From the NCBI GenBank assembly GCA_963678675.1, contig OY783192.1, positions 29,713,487-29,777,486 on the forward strand: a DNA stretch of 64,000 nucleotides, in the 5' to 3' direction. The position numbers and the translations under genes were made by a program. Within the stretch, counting starts at the first letter, position 1, and every line of letters begins with the position of its first letter. This document shows, piece by piece, positions 1-10,829 of the stretch. The notes beneath the pieces are model-generated. The model made no database searches. It was given only the letters and a program-made list of their open reading frames with translations, and had not been told where the DNA came from. This DNA comes from Xiphydria camelus. Its lineage: Eukaryota > Arthropoda > Insecta > Hymenoptera > Xiphydriidae.

Positions 1-367
1 CGACTCGACTAATCCTGTAATTTATCTTCCGCTGGAGGGTTTCTTGTCAGAAAAATTGATGTATTGCAACCTACCCGTGTTGCAACCTGCCCCGTTCTCC
101 CTTAGTCACTGTTGATGCGACCGTATCGACGTATAGGGGCGAGACCGACAAATCGTCGATATAGTTTCGCGGAACGAAACGTACACGAGAGGGCGCCTCG
201 TATCCACGAGCGGAGATAACTCTCGATGGACAGATTTACACCGGAGGGATTTTAATGGATTTACGGTTGGTCGAGTTCTCCTCAAGCGAAGGAGTGCAGA
301 AGCAGCTGGGGGGAGGGAGACGAATGCACATCCGTATTCGGAGCACCCCTACCACGTTTCTTAAGCA
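1..367. other. Unassigned left edge
   Basis: Mixed-composition sequence with no open frame of interest and no repeat I could match elsewhere in the window. The small minus-strand open frame that crosses 236-493 is produced largely by the family A element to its right, so I do not call it a gene. Confidence 0.4.
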
Positions 368-598
368 CACTGTGGAAAAAATTTGGTTAGTCTGACCAAA
401 ATTTTGGAGACGATGACTAAATTGTTTGGTGAAATGTGGATCCTCCATTTGTTTGGTTAGACTGACCACTTTTTGATTGGAATGACTAAGCATTTGGTTA
501 GAGTAACTAAATATTGGGTTGAACTGTCCAGTATATTTTAATTAGAATAACTAAACGCATTTAACTGATTAGTGCTGAGTGTCATTTTCTAAATTGCC
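368..598. mobile_element. Family A MITE, copy A1 (right end decayed)
   Basis: Starts with the terminal motif CACTGTGGAAAAAA. It carries the family A interior: repeated GGTTAG/GGTTGG-ATAACTAA blocks and the central 'ggatcctccat' segment seen in the copies at 8547, 25228 and 57342. The right terminus has decayed to 'gtgctgagtgtcatttt'. No protein is encoded. Confidence 0.75.
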
Positions 599-776
599 AA
601 ATTTTAAGTTTTGTTTGTAGATAGGTAACCTATTTAATAAATTAATCATTGCTGCAATTTTTAGGAATTGGTTTCAGAAATTATGTTTTTTTTTAAGTAA
701 AATTAAGCTTACAGCGAAACTTTTTAAACAACGCGAAAATGCGTAATCCAATGTCTCAACGAAAAATTGCTCGATG

Positions 777-1242
777 CACTGGAAAAAAAAAGCTTCATTA
801 AACCATTGTTGAAGTTAAATACGGCGAACCCCTCACGGTGTAATTGTTTCAAGTAGATATTCACTTGTTTCAACTTCAATTTGGTTGCTTCCGCTCTATT
901 TTGTTTCCTTGCACGGAGAAAAAGAATTAGTTGGATCTACTGAAAATTACCTGCAGGGTCGCAAGTAATTATTTACTTAATATACATCAACGAAGCATTT
1001 CTTCCTTACAATCACGTGGAATAGTATGTGATCGCAAAGAAGAAGTATTCAATTAATACGAAACAAGATCAAATTGATCCAAATAAATAATTACTTGCGA
1101 CCCCGCAAGTAATTTTTAGCAGATCCATCTAATTTTCTTTTTCTCCGTGTACACGCTCACGGCACTGAAACAACTGCACCGTGAGGGTCGCAATATTCGA
1201 CTCCACCGATGGTTGAATGCAACAATTTTTTTTTTTTCAGTG
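777..1242. mobile_element. Family G MITE, copy G1, interrupted by H1
   Basis: Ends are CACTGGAAAAAAAAA and TTTTTTTTTTCAGTG followed by TA. The interior is a long inverted repeat containing 'cctcacggtgtaattgtttc' and its partner 'gaaacaactgcaccgtgagg'. A family H element sits in the middle (912-1149). A second copy is at 14718. Confidence 0.75.
912..1149. mobile_element. Family H MITE, copy H1, nested in G1
   Basis: Inverted ends CACGGAGAAAAAGAATTAG and CTAATTTTCTTTTTCTCCGTG, followed by TA. Subterminal arms 'tacctgcagggtcgcaagta' and 'tacttgcgaccccgcaagta' pair with each other. Related copies lie at 30782 and 37622. Confidence 0.8.
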
Positions 1243-1259
1243 TAACCAAAGTTGCCAGC

Positions 1260-2760
1260 GAGCACTAACAGGGTCAAGCGAATTCGTTTTGTCATTTTAA
1301 TCTCATTATCTGTCCCGGTGCATCTTTCGAGCGCAACGAGTGCCACCGTAGGACGGAACCGTGTTCGACGGGACGCGCATCGAAAAAATCGGGACGATTC
1401 CCGCGAACGAATCGGATAATGGTGCCCGGTACTCGCGCATTCGATCATCCCGCGTGCGGCCGATGCCCGGCCGACCGGGTCCGGCGCGCGCTCTCGCCTC
1501 TCGGGGCGGGTGTGTCGGGCCTCGCGGTGCGGGGTGGTAAGCCGGTTAAGTGAGCGAAGGAAGAGGAACGCCGATGATCAGTCATCGTGACGCGCGCTCA
1601 CGCACACACGGCCGCCCCGACGCGAGGCGAGCCGACCCGAGTTTTTCGAACTAAACCGCGGGGACGACTCCGGGTCTCGAATTAAGACGACGCCGTCCCA
1701 CGGAGAGAGCGCCGCGCGGCGCGATTGATACGGCGAGTAGGTACGTCGCGCGCGGCGGCACGGCCGCACCGAGTCCCCCGAGGATCTCTCTCGCCGCATC
1801 GCTTCGGACGAAGGCTCACGTTTGACACTCGGCCGACGCTCTCGCCGCGAACATCCACCTCTAGCGAAGGTCTTCTTGATAAATCGAAGGCCCCCGTCCG
1901 GCATCTCCGACATACCGACGCCTGTTGATCCCGCGGCGGGACGAACATCCCCCTTCCCCTTTCTCCGCCACCTCGTTCCCGTCCACCTCCCGTACGGCTC
2001 CCTCTTCGCGCGCGCCACCTGACCCCTTCCATCATCGTCCTCCGACTCGTAGCGCGGCCTCCCTTCGCATCCCGCGCCTCGTCCGCGCAGCCTCCTCCGC
2101 TCTTCCTTCCTCCCCCCTCTTGTTAGCCATTCGATGCTATCGCGAGTTGATGCACGAGTGCACACGCGTATCAGGGCTGCCACGGTTGCAGTGAAAATAG
2201 CGCAATAAGCGCGGTAGATGGATGTAGATGGAGAGCGAAGAGGCCGAGAGCGAGAGAGAGGGACGAAGCAAGGTGCACCCGGAGTGTGTAGGAAGGAGTA
2301 CCTACGTACGGGTTATATATACACGCCGTCGTGTTGCGGCGATTTCCTGCGTCGAAGGAGGCGGGGATGGGAGACGCCGAGGATGAGCGACCAGCGGCTA
2401 ATTACAACGGTCACTCCGGGGAAAAAGTCGATTCTCGTGGAAAAAGTCGTGGAAATGAGCGGATGCGGTGGGCTGCATCAGGACGCGGCTGCGTATGCGC
2501 GGCGGACGGCGATCGGGGAAAAGATGCGGCTCGATCGAACGTGGGATCCACGTGGTCGTTTCGCTGCGAGTTCGAGATGCTATCGATATTTCGTTCTTCC
2601 GGGATTTCCGCGGTGGAATGAGCTGCGTTACGGATAAGAGCGCGTCTTATCTCTCGTCGCGGAAGTCCTCGTCGTCGGGTTTGCTGAGATATCGTTGGTA
2701 TTTCGATGCCGAGACTCCTTCCGCAAGGTGGGGCAAAGGTAACTGATGGATTTAAAACAA
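1260..2760. other. CpG-rich host block, no supported gene
   Basis: GC-rich and dense in CpG, with overlapping open frames in several frames whose translations are Arg/Ser/Pro-rich and have no recognisable domain. Such frames are expected by chance when TAA/TAG are rare. A donor-like 'caaag|gtaact' occurs near 2738. It could be an unmethylated regulatory or 5' UTR region; nothing more can be shown. Confidence 0.4.
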
Positions 2761-2872
2761 TGATGACTTGCTTATTTATTAATATGCTTTAAATATTGCT
2801 TTTTTTTATTTTATAGGTTGAACTGGGGAAATTTAAGCATGGAGGGATTTACACAGTTGCTCGACGAACCAA

Positions 2873-3119
2873 AATTGAGGGCCTCTTGGAATAAAAGGGG
2901 TACAAGTGACTTTTCTTATACATGGACTTACGTGCAGATTTAGGTATCTTATGTGCCGATTTATTTAGTATAAAAAGGTTTCCTGCTTCGAGCTCCATGT
3001 ATCACATGAGATCACATGCATAGATCCTGAATTTTTTAAATCCAAATAACCTAAATCTGCACTTCAGTCCATACATAAGAAAAGTCACTTGTACCCCTTT
3101 TATTCCAAGGCCCTCAATT
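2873..3119. repeat. Palindromic element (family F), about 70 bp arms
   Basis: Left arm 2873-2943 and right arm 3051-3119 are near-perfect reverse complements (outer bases AATTGAGGGCC / GGCCCTCAATT; shared core around 'ggggtacaagtgacttttctt'). The spacer of about 105 bp is AT-rich. No coding capacity; probably a non-autonomous foldback transposon. Confidence 0.8.
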
Positions 3120-3404
3120 GTCACTCGTTTCATTGAAAGTGATCAACGCCTCGGAGCTTTCTACAACGCTCTCCCGCACACGTTCGAGATTTTCGATTGA
3201 TCGGGCAATTCGAGGTCTCCCGGTACGTCTTGCGTCTCTAACAGATTCAAACTGTTAAAAATTATTCACTCCGGAATGAAAAGTGTTCGCAATTGAGGTG
3301 GTTTTTACTTATAGCATAATATTTTTTGAAAGCTCGTCGTGTTCTGATAATTGATCCATTATTTTTAATGAACAAAGTAATAGTAAATGAAGAAATTTTA
3401 TCCC

Positions 3405-3593
3405 TGCTTTTTGATACTTTTAATACTCCATTCGACCTATCATCGGCCTACTAAGCCTATAAGCTCCTCTTTTGAACTTAAAATTGGTAAAATATTCATT
3501 AACAGACCATTTTAGGCTCAACACGAGGTTTCGATATAAGGGGAAAATCGACCTACCGTAAAGCTAAAATAGGTCTAGAATTTCGACTCGGGT
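3405..3593. mobile_element. Family E MITE, copy E1
   Basis: About 190-210 bp repeat also found at 24301 and 32455. Shared core: 'gaccattttaggctcaaca' preceded by 'cgacctaycatyggcctact'. The right end is 'tttcgactcgggt'; the left end, which reads ACCCGAGT in the other copies, is lost here. Confidence 0.8.
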
Positions 3594-3599
3594 AGAGAT

Positions 3600-5390
3600 G
3601 CATTTTGTCATTAACCGAACTACGAGTATTTTTCTCAATGAAAACGCGCAAAATGTTCGCTAATTCGGAACCCTCCGATCTCGACGCGACTCACGCCGTC
3701 TCAGTCACTTTCGGACCGGACGAAACGGTACCCGACCCGACCCGACGTCCGGCCACGATAGAAACAAGGTTTCGACAGCGGCGCAAAATAAAAGTTCGTC
3801 GATAAACCCGCGCAGCGACTACACGGCGCTATCGGCGGGCACATCGAGCGGCTTCCGCCCATCCATCCATCTTCCATCCTGCATCTGAATCGGAGCAACG
3901 CTCTCCGGGGCGTTCGCGCGTACACGGCCGCGCGTATATACCTACGTGTACCATCGACGCCGCGGCGAGTGGTCCTAGGTGCAGCAACGCGGCCGGCGAG
4001 TAGGCATCTCGCTCGCTCGCGCACCTATCAGCGGTGCGCGCCGGAGTGGGTAGCGTAAAAAACTCAGGAGGAGTAGGAGGAAGGGCGTCGGCCGGCCTCG
4101 CGGAGCGCCACTCGGTCAAGCTCACTGCCATCGTCTAGCTGCGGCATAGTTACGCTAGCGCTGCTGATCAGCCTTGCCTCTCCTTGCCCGGGATAGCAGA
4201 GTTCTCCCTCCTGCCGCGGCGGCCCAGAAGCGAGGTACGCGCGACTCGCCGCCGCGCTCTCCTCCCGAGAGCGCGCGTAAGTATACACGTAGGCGGCGAG
4301 TGTGCGTCCGCTTCTTCGCGCGGCGAGAGAGAGAAGGTAAGTACGATCTCCCTCGCGTGCGTCTCTCGCCGCGCCAGTGTCCCTTCGACTCGCCGTCCCG
4401 TCCTATCGGTACGGGCGAGCGGAGTAACCTCGTATGCTCCGTATACGCGAGCGCTTTCGCCGTGGTGCTTTCTCTTCGGCACAACCCTTCGCTGTAACGT
4501 CGCTAACGGAATAGCGGGTGCGACTTTTTCGGAGGAATGCGATGACGGGCGACCCGTCGAGACGAAAAAATCCTCTCCCGCAAACATTTCGCGCACGGGG
4601 AGAATTTAGTCGCAACGTACCGCGTCGCCCGGCCGATCAGAGCCGCGACGACTCGCTACGCACGCCACTTTCTCGCCTCCTTCCGGTTTAATTACCCGCG
4701 CGAGAACTCTCTCCGCGCGGGTAGTCGAAGAAAACGCGCGTCGAACGCTGCGTGTACGTGTACCGCGACGCGCTCGCCTCGGCCCCGGGCTGTAATTATT
4801 AACGGTCGCGCGCGCGCGCGCTTCCGATATCGTCGGGTTTACGCGAAAGCTCGAAGAGAGGATCGTCATTAGAGTGAGATCGCGCGCGGCGAGCGTGCCG
4901 GTGGCGGAGTCGTCGAGTTTTTTGCGGGGGACCGGCCGCACGCTCGGCGATGATTGGAGCGACGCGCGCATCTATTTGGACTCGCTGGTTTTGCGCGGGG
5001 CTCGCTTTCCTCGCAGGCGTCGATAAGAAGCGGAAACGATTAACCGCGCGCGAGAGAGACGGGCGCCCGATCGGGGAGATAAGGCGGCGGGACGGTTTTC
5101 ATGATTCTCTCCCGTCCTTCCGTCTCCTCCCTTCGGCGGCGCTGATCGACTGCGCCGCGCGAAGTCGACGCGGTCGTTCGCGCGCGGCTCTTCGTCTCGC
5201 GGACGCGAAGAGCTCGAGAGGTGGGTTCGATTGGAAAAAGAATAAAGGGAGAGCGCGAGTGGCGATCCGCCAGGCGGAATCTTCGCGGGGCGGGAAAATG
5301 CGTGGCGAAATATAGGTACACGACGGACAGGGGAGGTTTATGAATGAAAGCTCACGTGGTACGCTGCCAAAACATACGGAGTTACTCGAC
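3600..5390. other. CpG-rich host block with possible splice donor
   Basis: Strongly CpG-rich, with many overlapping open frames in all six frames and none with a recognisable domain. A consensus-quality 5' splice site, GAGAAG|GTAAGT, lies at 4336/4337 on the plus strand inside a GA-rich context, so a non-coding first exon ending there is possible. An alternating CG run lies near 4806-4820. Confidence 0.4.
4337..4342 (+). other. Candidate 5' splice site
   Basis: GAGAAG|GTAAGT matches the donor consensus at seven or more positions. No matching coding exon or acceptor was identified, so only its strength and its position in a CpG-rich block support it. Confidence 0.25.
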
Positions 5391-5500
5391 GTATCGTCGA
5401 ACCCAGACGAGAAAGTGCTATATATTTTGTATGTGATCCGTATGTGGATTTGGTCTTATATGGATTATATGTGATCCTTACATCAACCATATACTTACAG
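5391..5500. mobile_element. Family D fragment, copy D1
   Basis: Contains the family D left end (decayed to 'cccagacgagaaagtgctat') and the ATATGGATTATATGTGATC interior shared with the copies at 18440, 30477 and 32928. The right half is missing, next to the element that starts at 5524. Confidence 0.65.
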
Positions 5501-5523
5501 ACTGTGCGGAGAGAATTGCCTAA

Positions 5524-5815
5524 GGGGGAAGATCGGTATAAGGTGAAATGGGGTATAAGTGTGTACAAGGGGCAAGTGTGTACCAAGCTCTGAAAATCTC
5601 AATATATAGCATCAAATCGGCGCGACACCCATTGGGATTTCAAACAACACATTTTTACTCTTATAGCCGCACATGGTTCGTGCAATAAACTATATAACTG
5701 AAATATTATAATTTCATCTTATATGCTATATATAGTCAAGTCTTACACACTTACCCCACATCCTCCCAATAGCAGGCACATAGAAAATATGAGCTGCATA
5801 CACACTTACCCCAAA
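5524..5815. mobile_element. AT-rich inverted-repeat element with AAGTGTGTA motifs
   Basis: The left end has GGGGGAAGATCGG and 'ggggtataagtgtgtac'; on the right the reverse forms 'cacacttaccccacatcctccc' and a second 'cacacttacccc' occur. This suggests a non-autonomous element with GGGG termini and repeated subterminal motifs. Boundaries are uncertain. Confidence 0.45.
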
Positions 5816-5889
5816 GTCGGCTTACTTGTAAAACCTTCTAAGTTCGATTTTCGGACATAGGACTTAGTAGGTTTTACAAGTAAGCCGAC
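5816..5889. repeat. 74-nt near-perfect hairpin
   Basis: Arms 5816-5845 and 5860-5889 pair over about 30 bp with two mismatches (outer sequence GTCGGCTTACTTGTAAAACC), around a 14-nt loop. Size and shape resemble a pre-miRNA or a very small foldback element. I do not recognise either arm as a known miRNA. Confidence 0.6.
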
Positions 5890-5984
5890 GATATACAGGG
5901 TGAGTTGCCCAGGTAAGACTGTTGTGTGACCTAAAGCAACTAATATTGGGATATTTCATTGCTTCCCTCCCCTTGATTAAGTTT

Positions 5985-6089
5985 CTCTTTATGATAAGGG
6001 CTGTTACACTCGTTATATGTTTCTTTCGAATAACCGTGAATCGTTATAATCAAATTTATCAGTCGAAGCAACTAATATTGCATTCCTCG
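5985..6089. mobile_element. Family S fragment
   Basis: Shares 'cgttataatcaaatttatca' and 'gcaactaatattgcattc' with the family S copies at 27705 and 61569. Both termini are absent. Confidence 0.5.
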
Positions 6090-6473
6090 CACTGAAAAAA
6101 GAAAAAAATTGGTCGAATCAAATTATTTGGTTTGAATTGTTTCAAGCAATTAAATATTTTCTTAATTTAAATACTGATTTTCTATCAAATATCCGTTCAT
6201 TCACAACTAATATATGTTTACTCACTAGAAATAGATATTTAGTTGCTACACATGTTTAGACTACCAATGTGCAATTGGTCCAAGTAAGCAAGTATTTTTT
6301 TAATGCGACTTATGTTGCGAGACTAATATTGTGCGACAATATCAACTCACATTGATTATGGCGTATACCTGCTATGAATAAACGAAGCCCGATATCCTTA
6401 ATTTAAATGAATATATCGTTGTTTCGACTAACTTAAACCACCTAAATTTTTCAACCAAATCTATTGTCTCAGT
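6090..6473. mobile_element. MITE with CACTGA ends (copy HH)
   Basis: Starts CACTGAAAAAAG and ends TGTCTCAGT-A. The interior is AT-rich with no coding frame. It has the terminal signature shared by many families here but a distinct interior, seen once in the window. Confidence 0.55.
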
Positions 6474-6476
6474 AAA

Positions 6477-6611
6477 CACTGAGAGAAATAATGACTAGCG
6501 CCAAAAAAAAACGTTTTCTTCAATCAAAGAACATGATATAATTTCTATAAATATTTCAATACATCATGCAATTACTATAAAAAAAAATCGAATACACCAC
6601 TTTTCTCAGCG
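6477..6611. mobile_element. Family R MITE, copy R1 (short)
   Basis: Starts CACTGAGAGAAATAATGAC and ends CTTTTCTCAGCG-TA. The left 60 bp match the element at 49568 ('atcaaaraacatgatataat'). Confidence 0.65.
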
Positions 6612-6619
6612 TATCGACG

Positions 6620-7426
6620 GTAACCTCAACGCGCCCCGAAGGATGAGCGTAACACAGCCTTCAGGGGTAGAGAATACAGCGAGAAGCCGGAGTTGGTACA
6701 CGCGCGAGAAGGAAGGAGCGGTGGGAAAAGAGAGAGCTAATTAGCAATTCCGGTATAATTATAGATATAACTCGCCATGCTAACGAAGCGGCCCGCATCG
6801 GGCAGAACTGCCCGATATAGAGATTTAATTTCTAATTATTCAGATTTATTTAGGTGCTCCCGGGTTCCGTTACTTCTCCCGACCGATCGAAATCCGCGCG
6901 CGGACGGCTCTTCGTCTCGCGGTAGCGTTTATGCGAGGAACCGCGCGAGATATGGATACCGGCTTCGTCCTCTTCGTACCGCTGCACTTCTTCCCCGGAC
7001 AACTCAAAATCTGGCCACGTCCGCGCCACGGCGTTACAGTCGGATAATTATAATTAGTGGCTCCCCGTAGGATACCGGGCAGGTGTACGCGATATCGCGC
7101 GTCGGGAGCAGAAGTCGGCCCGGCGCGAATTAGCAGACAAATCACTTGATTCGCACCTTCTCTCTCTCTCCTCCGCGGCTACGTAAATTTAATAACGCCC
7201 AATTTGGTGTGGGTGCTGCACTTTGCGCCACGTACGCGTTGCCTGCATTATGCATACGTTACGTGTAGGTATACACCTGTTGCCCCGAATCGTGCGGCCG
7301 GTACAGGTACGGCCCGAAGTCTCGCTCGATTTACTTTCGCTTCGAAGGAGCGTCCGTCGAAATCGCGCGCGCGCCGCGTCTGATTTCGAATCCATTGCGG
7401 TGGCTTCCGCGGTATAAGCTACATAA
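6620..7426. other. CpG-rich host block
   Basis: CpG-rich from about 6870, with short open frames of random composition. No domain, promoter or repeat could be supported. Confidence 0.4.
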
Positions 7427-7428
7427 TA

Positions 7429-8011
7429 GGGACCCCCCGTGCAAAAACTATAGAGGGAGTTGTAGCGTCGATGCTTGCGTTACATCTGGCGATTATAAGA
7501 AGTTAAGGGATACTTTTTAACACGGGGAACACAGGATAAGAAAAGTTAAGTGTTAAAAATAATAAGGCACGGATTTTTGCCAATACAAAATACCCCCACT
7601 GAAGGCCAAATAAAGATAAAAGTGAAAAACTGTTTCACTCAGGTCATGTATTCAGTGTTGAAGAGATAAATAATCCCGAAACACAAAAAGTAACCATAAC
7701 CTCAAAGGTTGTAGCTCAGACCACAGTCTCAAAGACTTATGGCATTCGTTTATCACGCTTCCATGCTCGATGAACGCTAGCAGTGGGGAATTTGTAAAAT
7801 TTAATTTGTCCACTAGACGGTTTTTCATGATTCTCGGCACTTCCACAATTTTTAATGCAACATACATGATACGATGTACGCACACTGATATTAATTATTT
7901 TTCCAAATAATTAATATTTCAATAATTAAAAATTTCTCCCATATGAACACTTGTACAATTTTCTCCCAAAAATTTTATCGTTGTGGCGTAGCAATCGTCG
8001 TGCACGGTCCC
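7429..8011. mobile_element. 583 bp element with GGGACC ends (RR)
   Basis: Termini GGGACCCCCCGTGCA and TGCACGGTCCC lie in inverted orientation, each flanked by TA (7427-7428 and 8012-8013), fitting a Tc1/mariner-like TA duplication. A 77-residue minus-strand open frame (7652-7885) lies inside. It shows no motif I recognise and may be a relic of an internal coding region or chance. Confidence 0.65.
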
Positions 8012-8027
8012 TATACGCTTGTCCCAA

Positions 8028-8545
8028 AGGCGTCTAAAAGACGTCTACTTTGAGATGTTGTAAAAATGACTATTTGGAGTCACCGAAAAGACGTCTACTT
8101 TCGGATGCTTTTACGGACGTACGAGAAAAGTTTTTTTGCAGACGACTTTTAGACGTCCCAAAATGGAATCACCTAAAGGACAACTTGCACTGAGGAAAAT
8201 TATTAGATTAAAATGACAAAACGCACCTAGTTTGACGCGTTTAGTTATTCCAACCAAAATACTGGTCGGTTAAACCGAGTATTAATTTATTCTAACCAAA
8301 CGTTTAGTTATTCTAACCAGAAAATGGTTAGTCAAACCAAACAGATGGAGGGATCCATGTTTCAGCAAACGGTATGGTCATCATCTCCAGGATTTTGGTT
8401 TGATTGACCAAGATATCTTTCTCGGTGTACGAACACGTCGTAGATGACTAAAAGATAACTTTTTCGCCTGTCTAAAAGCCACTTTTTAGCCGTGACTGTG
8501 AGATGCCTTTTAGACATCCTAAAGGAGTCATCTAAAAGACAACTT
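8028..8545. repeat. Family T repeat with GTCTAAAAGACGTCT motifs, split by A2
   Basis: Segments 8028-8187 and 8430-8545 share 'gtctaaaag', 'agacgtc' and 'catctaaaagacaactt' motifs, with a short remnant at 8822-8838. The A elements at 8188 and 8547 sit in two equivalent 'gacaactt' sites, so T may be an older tandem or inverted repeat that was invaded twice. Confidence 0.55.
8188..8427. mobile_element. Family A MITE, copy A2
   Basis: Complete copy from CACTGAGGAAAA to TTTCTCGGTG followed by TA, in the same orientation as A3 about 120 bp away. It encodes nothing. Confidence 0.85.
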
Positions 8546-8546
8546 A

Positions 8547-8809
8547 CACTGAGAAAAATAACTTGGTTAAAATGACAAAACGCATCTGGTTAAACGAGTC
8601 AAGTTATTCTACCCGAAATATATTAGTAAATCGAATCAAATGTTTAATTATTCTAACTACGTGTTCGGTAATTCTAACTACACATCTGAGTTATTCTAAT
8701 CAGAAAATGGTTAGTCGAACCGAACAGATGGAGGATTCATATTTCACCGAACGATTTGGTTACGGTCTTCAGAATATTAGTCAAATTGACCAGGTTATTT
8801 TTCTCAATG
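8547..8809. mobile_element. Family A MITE, copy A3
   Basis: CACTGAGAAAAATAACTTGG at the left and TTTTTCTCAATG at the right, with TA immediately upstream. It is the clearest uninterrupted A copy and shows the intact GGTTAAAATGACAAAACG segment whose TTAA is occupied in the copies at 56126 and 59932. The open frame across 8563-8814 is a by-product of the repeat. Confidence 0.85.
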
Positions 8810-8819
8810 CATGAATACG

Positions 8820-9278
8820 CCGGGGACGTCTAAAAGCCGGGAGATTAGACACGATTTGTGCGGTACACCAATAGATATCCGTGACTCTTTAGGGGCGTTT
8901 TTTTTGGCAATTTTCGGACGACTGGGATACGGGACGACGATCCGTCGATCACGCGCAAGGGAAAACTTCAAAGAGGACGCGAACGAAGTGCGCGATGGAA
9001 GGATAGTACCTCCCTCTTGAGCGTTAATACGATGTACCGTTAATTGCGGCGAGCGCAGCGCTGAGACTTTTTATTATTCGCATTAATTGCACGCCGGCGA
9101 ACGCACGGCGTACATACGCGGATGCAGACGCGAGCTTCGAAGCTGTCGTATGTAGCATATACGGGGATGACGCCTCCCGTATTTCAGCAAAACCACGTGA
9201 TCCAAGGATGGCACGCGTAGTGACACGATGATAAACCTCGCGGTAAAATTGTAGTGCGCAAGTTCCTTGAACCGCAAA
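8820..9278. other. Host-like sequence, no gene seen
   Basis: Moderately CpG-rich sequence with short open frames only. No domain or repeat was recognised apart from the T-like 'gacgtctaaaagcc' at its left edge. Confidence 0.4.
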
Positions 9279-9329
9279 AATTCGGTTTTAACGTAAAAAC
9301 ATATTCATACTTTTAAATTCAATTTGTAA

Positions 9330-9949
9330 CACAGGCCTGCAAAAAAACACTTAAAAAAAACTTTTTCAATCTTTATAACTGATTTTTATAGTTTTTGGGG
9401 TGGTAAACCCGAATTTGAACTCTGTTAATTTGTATCACCCTCAGTTTAGTCATAATTCAATCTAGTTAGATATGACAAAGTATTCTAAATATGCGATAAA
9501 AATGAAAAGTAATCAACTTTCAATCGACGGATAGCGGTATCGATTACAATAAAGAATTGCGGGAAACGGCTTATTTCGACACATCCGGTAATTAACGTTT
9601 CCGGGAAAGGTGCGGAAATGCAAGCGCATTTACAGCCTAGGTTCGCCGAAATATACCGCCCCGCATTATATCGAGATTGACTCTAAATTAACGAGGTATA
9701 TTTATCATGGTGATGCTAATTGCTAAGAATCGATATTCAAAAATTCCGACCATCGTTTGACGGAGCAACACATGAATCGAAAGAGGAAATTTGGCTGAAT
9801 TTGTATTATTATATACTTATACAAAATATTAAAATGTGAACGAATGATGGGTGATATGGCGTTTTTAATGTTATTTTTGGAATCAGAATACTCAAAACTA
9901 TAAGAATAAGATTAACATACCTAAAAAGTTTTTTGGTCGTTGGCCTGTG
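9330..9949. mobile_element. Element U, TAA target duplication, nested in B1
   Basis: Inverted ends CACAGGCCTGCAAAAAA and TTTTTTGGTCGTTGGCCTGTG, flanked by TAA on both sides (9327-9329, 9950-9952). The uninterrupted B copies read 'tttgtaatctgcat', confirming the empty site. A 3 bp TAA duplication is typical of PIF/Harbinger-type elements. The interior (9430-9830) looks single-copy and host-like and has no transposase. Confidence 0.75.
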
Positions 9950-10123
9950 TAATCTGTACACATATTTCATAATGAACGAAAAAGAAATGGCCCGGGAAAA
10001 TAATTATTCGCACAGTTATAAATACATTTCTCTCTACGAGATTGTGACGTCATTGAAAAGCAAGAGAGGCGCCAGGCAACGAGTATGAGGGAACTAGTCT
10101 TATTATTACCAGACTATGACGTA

Positions 10124-10393
10124 CACGAAACAATATATTTTGTCTCAGTAACAACATCGAAAATCAATTATTACAGCACAATTTTTTGTTACGGTAACTA
10201 AAACAGTTCACCGTTGGGATAAAAACGTTTCCTTGGTTACAATGAAAATCATTGCTTTTCTTTCTTTTTTTTTCATTACCATAACAAATCGATTTATTAT
10301 GATAACAAATCAATCTGTTGTCACTATTTTAACTCAAAAATTTGTTACAGTAACTTAAATAATGTTAAACTAACAAATTATTTTTTTTCCGCG
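10124..10393. mobile_element. Element V, nested in B1 at its GACG-TA site
   Basis: Starts CACGAAACAATATATTTTGT and ends AACAAATTATTTTTTTTCCGCG, with TA on both sides. It is rich in AACAAATTNNTT repeats. The target TA in family B ('gactatgacgtagctgc') is intact in the copies at 20385, 45317 and 49028. Confidence 0.8.
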
Positions 10394-10503
10394 TAGCTGC
10401 ATTTCTGAATATCATCTTCCAGCTTAGATAAAGCGGAAAATGAAAAATAAAAAATACGAAGTAAATAATTTTACCCCAATTTGTCAAATCTGCAATAAAG
10501 ATA

Positions 10504-10758
10504 ATTGAAGAGGCAAGTGGATGAAGGGGTTATGTAACAAAAAGTTGGTTTTGAGATATTTGAGTGTTAGGAAACTGTCAGTAGACGTATCACATACTAA
10601 ACACTCTCTTCATCCATGTAATATCTGGGTTTTTAATGGAATTAGAGCTATCTAAGATTGACTAGAAGTTACATTCGGATATAACATTTTTATCCACTGA
10701 GTGATCTCATTTTTTCTAAAAATGTTACATAACCCCTTCATCCACTTGCCTCTTCAAT
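10504..10758. mobile_element. Element W, 35 bp inverted ends, nested in B1
   Basis: ATTGAAGAGGCAAGTGGATG at the left and CATCCACTTGCCTCTTCAAT at the right, perfect over about 35 bp and flanked by TA. No coding capacity. Confidence 0.85.
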
Positions 10759-10774
10759 TAGCGTTAAACCCGAA

Positions 10775-10828
10775 TTTTGTCCACATTTTTCGAATCTGCA
10801 TTAAAAAAATTAGTGTTAAAACCGAATT
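10775..10828. mobile_element. Family B right-end fragment
   Basis: A second copy of the last 54 bp of family B ('cacatttttcgaatctgc' to 'gtgttaaaaccgaatt') abuts the end of B1. It is either a tandem remnant or a partial duplication. Confidence 0.7.
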
Positions 10829-10829
10829 A

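Larger units (their letters stand above)
9279..10774. mobile_element. Family B element, copy B1, carrying three nested insertions
   Basis: Outer ends AATTCGGTTTTAACG and GCGTTAAACCCGAATT. The body ('gtgacgtcat', 'gagagaggcgcc', 'gactatgacgta|gctgcattt', 'tccagcttagataa') matches the copies at 20385, 26319, 26749, 45317 and 49028. Removing U (9330-9949), V (10124-10393) and W (10504-10758) restores a continuous copy of about 350 bp. The family has no coding capacity. Confidence 0.85.

Noticed and set aside
1578..2183. 201-residue minus-strand open frame
   Set aside because: Overlaps several other open frames in the same CpG-rich block; composition is Arg/Gly/Ser-rich and nothing is recognisable.
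8028..8545. Repeated GTCTAAAAGACGTCT motifs as a possible CRISPR-like array
   Set aside because: Units are irregular in length and spacing, lie in a eukaryotic transposon cluster, and have no spacer pattern.
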